In this document: positions 5,249-10,076 of the stretch, one piece after another
Numbering within the stretch: position 1 is the first letter of the stretch
Layout: each line of letters starts with the position of its first letter
Source: Bacteroidales bacterium
Lineage (GTDB): Bacteria; Bacteroidota; Bacteroidia; Bacteroidales; JAOZQN01
Assembly: GCA_029938985.1 (NCBI GenBank)
Contig: JAOZTW010000072.1
Location: 2,520 to 12,595, forward strand
Direction of reading: 5' to 3'
DNA length: 10,076 nucleotides
Position numbers and translations under genes: made by a program
The notes under the pieces: model-generated
Told to the model about the DNA's origin: nothing
The model's database searches: none
What the model saw: the letters and a program-made list of their open reading frames with translations, nothing else

Positions 5249-6907
5249 TTATTTATCTTCTTTCTTCTCTTTTCTTTTTACTAATTTTTTAAAGCTTTTA
5301 TTAGTAAATTCTTCAATTGGCGAAATTACTGTTGCTACCACTATGTTAGACAAAAACATAGCAACAGCAATACCAATAGCTAAAAATTCAAAAACTGGTC
5401 CAATAATACCCTCTGCATATTCAAATATTATTACAACTACAATAGTAACAAGCTTTCCTGCAACACGTTCGGACTTACCCATTCTATATAAAACAACTGC
5501 TACACCAAGTAACAATAGGATAAAACCAATTTGTGAAGCCAAAAACCACCAACTTTCGTACCATGGGATTTTTACTGAAAAACTATAAGTTCCTATTTTA
5601 CTAACTTCACCCTTTTCGTTTTTAGCTCTTACTTTTAATACATACTTTCCCCAATTCAAATTTGTAAATTCGGAATATGGTCTATCTGTCCAAGTAGTCC
5701 ATTTTTGTTCTAAACCCTCTAAAAAATACTGGTATTTTAAATTAGGGGTGTTTTGATATTGAGTAGAGGCAAAAGTAAAACGAAAATTATTATCTTTATA
5801 ATGAAAAAAATTAGTTTGTTCTACGGGCTGAATAAGAGACTGTACACTGTCTTTTATATTAGAATATGCTCCTCCAAAAACTATTGATTCGTTGGCTCGT
5901 CTTGTACAACTTCTTATATTTATCCTAAAAACAGAACTTGAATCTTTTACCGATTTTACTTTATCATCTCTTTCGTAAATATATGCTAACCCTTTGCTTA
6001 AGCCCAACCAAATAGCGCCCGAAGAATTTTGATGTACAGAATAAACGGCATTGTCTTCTAAACCAGATTTTTTGTTCATTTTATAAAGTTCTTCCCCTGT
6101 GGCTGAAATTATTATACAACCATTGCTAACACTACCAAGTGCAAAATTACCATTTTTGAGTTCTTGTCCACTTTTAAAATCATATTGTAATTTTCCATTA
6201 TTAAGTTTTTCAATTGAATTATTTGTTGGCGAGAATAATAAAATTCCTTGATTGGGAGAAATAATAAGTATTTTATTATTTGAAATAGGCATCATAAAAT
6301 AAGAAACAATGTTTTCTCCCACTTTAATTGGCTTTAAACTATCACCTTCCAAACACATTAATCCATATCCTTCATCAATTAAATATAATTTATTGTTTAC
6401 AGATACCGAACTATAAAAATATTTACGAGGCGAAATGACTTTAAATGTTTCATTTTTTTGATTGAAAACAAATAGAAAGTAATCACAAAAAAAGACAATA
6501 TTTTGCTCTACAATTTCTATTTTTACTATACGCATGTCAAATTCAGCAAAACTTTCAGGTAATTTTGATTTTAATGATACATAAGTCATTACTCCATTTC
6601 GTGTTGGAGCAAGATAGCCCAACTCTCCTTCGCCTCCAACAAAAATTCGTCCCTTACTGTTTTTTTTCAAACTGTAAACACCAACTTTTTTTTGGAGTTC
6701 TATTAATTGCCATGTTAGACCATCAAATTCATATACACCATTTGGGTTAGCAAAATACATTATTCCTCTGTTGTCTTGAACAATATCCCAGTATTGATTA
6801 ACAGCTTTTGTTTTTTTATTAACAATGTTTTCAACCTTAAATTCTTGTGAGTAAAGTTGGTTTATTGAAAATAAGAGTATTATTATTATATTTATTTTTA
6901 ATCGCAT
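5249..6907 (-). CDS. Secreted beta-propeller (Reg_prop) plus triple-tyrosine (Y_Y_Y) protein with three C-terminal membrane helices, no kinase
   Basis: The 552-residue protein starts with a signal peptide (residues 1-20, ending LYSQ). Residues about 25-320 carry Reg_prop-like blades, clearest at WDIVQDNRGIMYFANPNGV (40-58) and at DNAVYSVHQNSSGAIWLGL (285-303). That length suits one seven-bladed propeller rather than the two usual in hybrid two-component sensors. Residues about 372-455 match the Y_Y_Y domain: FRFTFAS, LKYQYFLEGLEQKW (390-403), then WGKYVLKVRAKNEKGE and the closing IPWYESWWF. A membrane helix follows at 455-474, but no histidine kinase, HAMP, LuxR or LytTR domain comes after it. 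Instead there are two further hydrophobic segments (about 486-503 and 506-529) and a lysine-rich tail (540-552), predicted cytoplasmic. Family knowledge links the periplasmic part to ligand sensing; the output is unknown. The frame ends at a normal stop, with no frameshift needed. Confidence 0.8.
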   Translation of the reverse strand: MRLKINIIIILLFSINQLYSQEFKVENIVNKKTKAVNQYWDIVQDNRGIMYFANPNGVYEFDGLTWQLIELQKKVGVYSLKKNSKGRIFVGGEGELGYLAPTRNGVMTYVSLKSKLPESFAEFDMRIVKIEIVEQNIVFFCDYFLFVFNQKNETFKVISPRKYFYSSVSVNNKLYLIDEGYGLMCLEGDSLKPIKVGENIVSYFMMPISNNKILIISPNQGILLFSPTNNSIEKLNNGKLQYDFKSGQELKNGNFALGSVSNGCIIISATGEELYKMNKKSGLEDNAVYSVHQNSSGAIWLGLSKGLAYIYERDDKVKSVKDSSSVFRINIRSCTRRANESIVFGGAYSNIKDSVQSLIQPVEQTNFFHYKDNNFRFTFASTQYQNTPNLKYQYFLEGLEQKWTTWTDRPYSEFTNLNWGKYVLKVRAKNEKGEVSKIGTYSFSVKIPWYESWWFLASQIGFILLLLGVAVVLYRMGKSERVAGKLVTIVVVIIFEYAEGIIGPVFEFLAIGIAVAMFLSNIVVATVISPIEEFTNKSFKKLVKRKEKKEDK

Positions 6908-6938
6908 TTTATTTTTTTAATTAATTGGCAATTGTAAA

Positions 6939-7058
6939 TTACCATTTAGTCTCATCATATTTTATTAAATACGATGTTATTTCTATGTCGTTTATATTTT
7001 CTTTTTGCTCCTTAACCGTTTTTGAATAGTTAATATTTTCAGGATAGCCTTGTTTAAA
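6939..7058 (-). pseudogene. Possible C-terminal gene remnant, 39 codons without a start
   Basis: Reading the minus strand, a frame opens right after a TAA at 7061-7059 and runs for 39 codons to TAA at 6941-6939. It has no ATG. The translation includes FKQGYPENINYSKTVKEQ and later DIEITSYLIKYDETKW, a protein-like mix of charged, polar and aromatic residues. It ends 31 nt before the propeller gene. In DNA this AT-rich an open run of 39 codons is not rare by chance, so this is a weak call. No family is recognised. Confidence 0.15.
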
Positions 7059-7116
7059 TTATTCAATTATTTATTTTAATATGCCTTATTTGAATTAAAC
7101 AAATTGGTAAACTTGT

Positions 7117-7186
7117 AAAAAAACAACAAATCCATGATATTTAAGTTTATAGGAGTGCTTATAGTTCTTAATTGCACTTATCATGG
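7117..7186 (-). terminator. Probable terminator of the topoisomerase gene
   Basis: TATCATGG (7179-7186) pairs perfectly with CCATGATA (7132-7139), and the adjoining GCACT (7174-7178) pairs with AGTGC (7154-7158). The right arm is contiguous and the left arm is broken by a 14-nt bulge. On the minus strand the stem is followed by GGATTTGTTG-like sequence and then seven T residues (A-run 7117-7123). The stem begins about 30 nt after the stop codon. The 8-nt gap between stem and T-run is longer than in a textbook terminator. Confidence 0.45.
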
Positions 7187-7216
7187 TATCTTGGTGCTTT
7201 TTATTTTCATTTTCAT

Positions 7217-9832
7217 TTAAAAAATAACTTTTTCGTCTTTTGGTCTAATAATTTCAAATTCTGGTTCTTCAAATATTTTATTATTTTTCTTCTTTTCTTC
7301 TTCTTTTTTTGGCTCGGGAATTACTGGTTTAATAAAATTTAAACTTGCCACTTTGTTAGTCGAAATTCGTTTTCCTCGTGCAACCACCGATTTTACTTTT
7401 AAAAATTTTTCAGCATCAATTAATTCTGGTTCTTTTGTTTTATCTTTTCCTCCAAATTTCACTTTAATAACAGGATTTTCTATATCCACTATTTCTACAA
7501 GAAATGATTTTTCATGTTCGCCAATAAATGATTGTTCGTTGTCGATATTGTCGAAAGTAAACCGCTTAAGATAATAATATTTTTGGTCGGCGTTGTAATA
7601 AATAGCGTTATAAATTTTTTTCGTATCAAATTTTTCTAAATATATTAAATCTCTATGGTAATGATTACTAAAATCAGTAGAAGTGGTTCTGTAATGTCCT
7701 GTTTTTCTAACTACAAGAATTTTCTCATCACCTGAAAATTCACCAATATACTTACCAGAATCTGTTTCCTGTGTTTTTAAGCGATACGTACTTTCGTCGA
7801 ACCATATTTTTTGTCCTCCCAAAGTAGAAGTTCCTTTTGCCCTCATAGTTATCTTATGTACAGCATGTCTTGTTAGGATATTTCCTTGTGCACTTCTATT
7901 TTTTATTGAAAGTTTGCTAAAATCAAAATCCCATTGTTTTACTCTCAGGCGAGGTTTTGGTTTTAGTTTAACAAATATTTTTTCGGCTTCCCCATTTGAA
8001 TTTACTGTGAAATACCAAATTTGTGAATATTCAGGATTTTTTGATAAATTATATTCTCTATCACGAGTTACGGCTTTTACTGCAAAGCGTTTAACATAAG
8101 TAATTCCAGACTTGCCATCTCTATAAGCAGTATTGTAAATTGTTCTAGTATCATTGCGACGGTGAATAGCTATGTGAATTGCATTATTGCCTATAAGAAA
8201 TTTATCAGATATTTTGGTGATAAAATAAGAACAGTCTTTTCTGAAAACAATAACATTGTCAATATCAGAACAATCAGCAATAAATTCATCTTTTTTTAAT
8301 TCCATACCAGCAAATCCATCTTTCCAATTTACATATAATTTTTTGTTAGCCACAGCTACATGCGATGCTACAATTTCATCAAAACTTCTAATTTCTGTTT
8401 TTCTTTCTCGTCCTTTTGAATATTTTTCTTTTATTCGCAAAAAATATTTGATTGTATAATCAACAATATGAGCCAGATTATATTCTACTTCTTTAATTTC
8501 TTCTTCCAGCGATTTTAAATGTCTATCTGCTTTAAAATCATCGTATTTTGAAATTCTTTTTATTTTTATTTCAGTAAGCCGAATAATATCATCTCGTGTA
8601 ACTGTTCTTTGTAATAGATATTTAAAAGGTTCTAATCCGTTATCAATTGTTTCAATTATAGATTCCCAAGTTTCACAATCTTCTATTTTTATATAAATTC
8701 TGTTTTCAATAAATATTTTTTCTAATGAAGAAAAATGCCAAGCCTCGGCAAGTTCGCTTAGTCTTATTTGTAATTCTTCTTTTAGGAGTGCAAGTGCTTT
8801 GTCTGCAGATATTTTAAGTATTTCACTTACAGTAATAAAACAAGGACTGTCATCGTTTATCACACAAACATTAGACGAAATAGAAATTTCGCAATCAGTA
8901 AAAGCATAAAGTGCGTCAATAGCTTGATCTAAATCAGTACCTGGTAAAACATGTATTACAACTCTAACTATATCAGATGTTTTGTCTTCTACCTTCTTTA
9001 TTTTAATTTTTCCCTTTTCATTTGCAGATACTATTGAATCTATAAGTGAACCTGTATTTTTCCCAAAAGGGAGTTGGGTTACAATAAGTGATTTTTTGTT
9101 TTCACTTTTAACAATTTTTGCTCTAACTCTCACTTTTCCTCCACGCAAACCGTCGTTGTATTTTGATACATCAACAAATCCACCTGTCATAAAATCGGGA
9201 AATAAAACAAATTCTTCGTTTTTGTAATATTTTATACAAGCATCAATTAGCTCAATAAAATTGTGAGGCAGGATTTTTGAAGCAAGTCCAACTGCAATAC
9301 CTTCAACTCCTTGTGCTAACAAAAGCGGAAATTTAACAGGCAAGTTAATAGGCTCTTTGTTTCGTCCGTCATAGGATAATTTCCATTTTGTAGTTTTTGG
9401 ATTAAACACTACATCTAAAGCAAATTTTGTTAATCTTGCTTCAATATAACGAGCAGCGGCAGCTCTATCGCCAGTAAAGGTATTTCCCCAGTTTCCCTGA
9501 GTATCAATAAGTAAATCTTTTTGTCCTATTTGCACAATGGCATCGCCAATAGACGCATCTCCATGTGGGTGATACTGCATGGTAAAACCGATAATATTTG
9601 CTACTTTATTATAACGACCATCATCTAAACGTTTCATAGCGTGCAAAATACGCCTTTGCACAGGTTTAAAACCATCGTAAACATGCGGTACGGCTCGTTC
9701 AAGAATCACGTAGGAGGCATAATCTAAAAACCAATTTTTGTACATTCCAGATACGGATTTTACAATATGTTGTTCTTCTTGTTCAGCTTCAATATTTTCG
9801 TTAGTTTCGCTTGGGTTGAGTTCTTTTTTCAT
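7217..9832 (-). CDS. parC: Type IIA DNA topoisomerase subunit A (topoisomerase IV/gyrase A-like)
   Basis: The 871-residue protein is a complete topoisomerase IIA breakage-reunion subunit. It cuts and rejoins DNA in an A2B2 complex with an ATPase B subunit (ParE/GyrB type), which is not in this window. After an acidic N-terminal extension (1-29) come WFLDYASYVILERAVP (34-49), DGFKPVQRRILHAM (53-66) and HPHGDASIGDA (88-98). The catalytic tyrosine is Y129 in AAAARYIEARL. The coiled coil and tower region runs to about 480. The C-terminal pinwheel domain spans about 490-830, with a degenerate GyrA-box-like RSAQGN (646-651). The last 40 residues are a charged Pro/Glu/Lys tail. The Bacteroidota form of this protein is usually annotated as topoisomerase IV subunit A or gyrase/topoisomerase A, hence the symbol; the lack of a clear GyrA box supports ParC over GyrA. 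The ATG at 9832 keeps the extension; M30 is a less likely alternative start. Confidence 0.92.
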   Translation of the reverse strand: MKKELNPSETNENIEAEQEEQHIVKSVSGMYKNWFLDYASYVILERAVPHVYDGFKPVQRRILHAMKRLDDGRYNKVANIIGFTMQYHPHGDASIGDAIVQIGQKDLLIDTQGNWGNTFTGDRAAAARYIEARLTKFALDVVFNPKTTKWKLSYDGRNKEPINLPVKFPLLLAQGVEGIAVGLASKILPHNFIELIDACIKYYKNEEFVLFPDFMTGGFVDVSKYNDGLRGGKVRVRAKIVKSENKKSLIVTQLPFGKNTGSLIDSIVSANEKGKIKIKKVEDKTSDIVRVVIHVLPGTDLDQAIDALYAFTDCEISISSNVCVINDDSPCFITVSEILKISADKALALLKEELQIRLSELAEAWHFSSLEKIFIENRIYIKIEDCETWESIIETIDNGLEPFKYLLQRTVTRDDIIRLTEIKIKRISKYDDFKADRHLKSLEEEIKEVEYNLAHIVDYTIKYFLRIKEKYSKGRERKTEIRSFDEIVASHVAVANKKLYVNWKDGFAGMELKKDEFIADCSDIDNVIVFRKDCSYFITKISDKFLIGNNAIHIAIHRRNDTRTIYNTAYRDGKSGITYVKRFAVKAVTRDREYNLSKNPEYSQIWYFTVNSNGEAEKIFVKLKPKPRLRVKQWDFDFSKLSIKNRSAQGNILTRHAVHKITMRAKGTSTLGGQKIWFDESTYRLKTQETDSGKYIGEFSGDEKILVVRKTGHYRTTSTDFSNHYHRDLIYLEKFDTKKIYNAIYYNADQKYYYLKRFTFDNIDNEQSFIGEHEKSFLVEIVDIENPVIKVKFGGKDKTKEPELIDAEKFLKVKSVVARGKRISTNKVASLNFIKPVIPEPKKEEEKKKNNKIFEEPEFEIIRPKDEKVIF

Positions 9833-10076
9833 TAATTTTTGTAAAATTTATAGGAATTACTATTTTTGTAAAACATTACAAAATTAAGAAAAAAACAATA
9901 TTATGAAAAAAATAATAAGTTATAAATTAGAAGTTAATTGTTGGAAGTTAAAAAACACTAATTAAAAACCTTATTTAAAGATGTTTATAAAAATAATTAT
10001 TTTATACAAAAATGCAAACATACGGATAGTCCCTACAAAACAGTGTTGGTATGATTAACAAGTATTTACAAAAATA
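9833..10076. other. 244-bp non-coding upstream region of parC
   Basis: No gene is visible up to the window edge. The region contains the TTTTGTAA motifs near the parC start, a direct repeat GAAGTTAA (9930-9937 and 9944-9951, 14-bp period), and two more minus-strand matches to TAnnTTTG (10015-10022 and 10069-10076, read on the minus strand), the latter at the very edge. TACAAAA recurs at 10005, 10034 and 10067. In many relatives the B subunit gene lies directly upstream of this gene; if it does here, it begins beyond the window or is separated by this spacer. Confidence 0.5.
9864..9886 (-). promoter_or_regulatory. Candidate -7 promoter box overlapping a TTTTGTAA inverted repeat, upstream of parC
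   Basis: On the minus strand TAATTTTG (9886-9879) is a perfect fit to the Bacteroidota -7 consensus TAnnTTTG and would start transcription near 9872, giving a leader of about 40 nt. No TTTG stands at the expected -33 position. The box overlaps a perfect inverted repeat, TTTTGTAA (9864-9871), AACA, TTACAAAA (9876-9883), and a further direct copy TTTTGTAA lies at 9837-9844. Such an arrangement could be an operator at the start site; that is inference. Confidence 0.35.

Larger units (their letters stand above)
6908..7216. other. 309-bp gap between two minus-strand genes
   Basis: The gap is AT-rich and holds no convincing complete gene. From right to left on the minus strand it contains the hairpin and T-tract after the topoisomerase gene (7117-7186), an imperfect small hairpin ACAAATT/AACTTGT (7099-7116, one mismatch), and a 39-codon open stretch without a start (6939-7058). 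A weak -7-like TACAATTG (6936-6929 on the minus strand) lies 22 bases from the propeller gene's ATG, but no TTTG is found at the right distance, so I do not call a promoter. Confidence 0.6.

Noticed and set aside
5249..6907. Hybrid two-component histidine kinase
   Set aside because: The periplasmic domains fit, but no HisKA, HATPase, receiver or DNA-binding region follows the membrane helix; the protein ends after three hydrophobic segments.
7184..7219. Eleven-codon ATG frame right after the parC stop on the minus strand (begins near 7214)
   Set aside because: It is very short, ends inside the terminator hairpin and has no conserved feature; it is most likely chance.
7353..9227. Several plus-strand open frames opposite parC (7353-7574, 7914-8099, 8256-8459, 8982-9227)
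   Set aside because: They are antisense shadows of a strongly conserved housekeeping gene, with serine/phenylalanine-rich translations typical of reversed AT-rich coding sequence.

Overview
The window is very AT-rich DNA, by eye close to 30% G+C. It reads as a chromosomal piece from a member of the Bacteroidota, probably Bacteroidales-like. Three things point there: a DUF2723/GT117-type membrane glycosyltransferase; a periplasmic propeller plus triple-tyrosine (Reg_prop/Y_Y_Y) protein; and a type IIA topoisomerase A subunit with the Bacteroidota signatures (LDYASYVILERAVP, HPHGDASIGDA, GNWGN). Shine-Dalgarno sites are absent before the main genes. Candidate promoters fit the Bacteroidota TTTG / TAnnTTTG pattern rather than the sigma-70 one.

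Layout. Positions 1-165 hold the end of a tandem array with an 86-bp period. Each unit encodes a predicted 29-residue cationic, amphipathic peptide whose stop overlaps the next start as ATGA. After a T-rich stutter and a candidate promoter come two plus-strand genes: a 1140-residue multi-spanning GT117-like glycosyltransferase (270-3692) and a 396-residue GT4 glycosyltransferase (3861-5051). The gap between them carries a nested hairpin element that resembles REP or IS200-type ends. Downstream of the GT4 gene is a 34-nt perfect palindrome with a T-tract on the minus strand, then a 139-bp segment bounded by imperfect inverted repeats. Facing these genes on the minus strand are a 552-residue secreted propeller/Y_Y_Y protein with three C-terminal membrane helices and no kinase (5249-6907), and a topoisomerase IV/gyrase A subunit (7217-9832). 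The two minus-strand genes are separated by a 309-bp gap with a hairpin terminator candidate and a short possible gene remnant. The last 244 bases (9833-10076) are the upstream region of the topoisomerase gene and contain repeated TTTTGTAA motifs.

Functional reading. The two plus-strand glycosyltransferases may act in one cell-envelope or protein glycosylation route: the GT4 enzyme would add sugars from the cytoplasmic side and the GT117-like enzyme would transfer a lipid-linked sugar on the periplasmic side. This is inference from family and adjacency. The propeller protein is a probable envelope sensor or scaffold of unknown output. The topoisomerase gene is housekeeping; its partner B subunit is not in the window. 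No complete known defence or mobile system is visible. The least explained features are the overlapping mini-ORF array at the left edge, the nested hairpins, and the kinase-less propeller protein.
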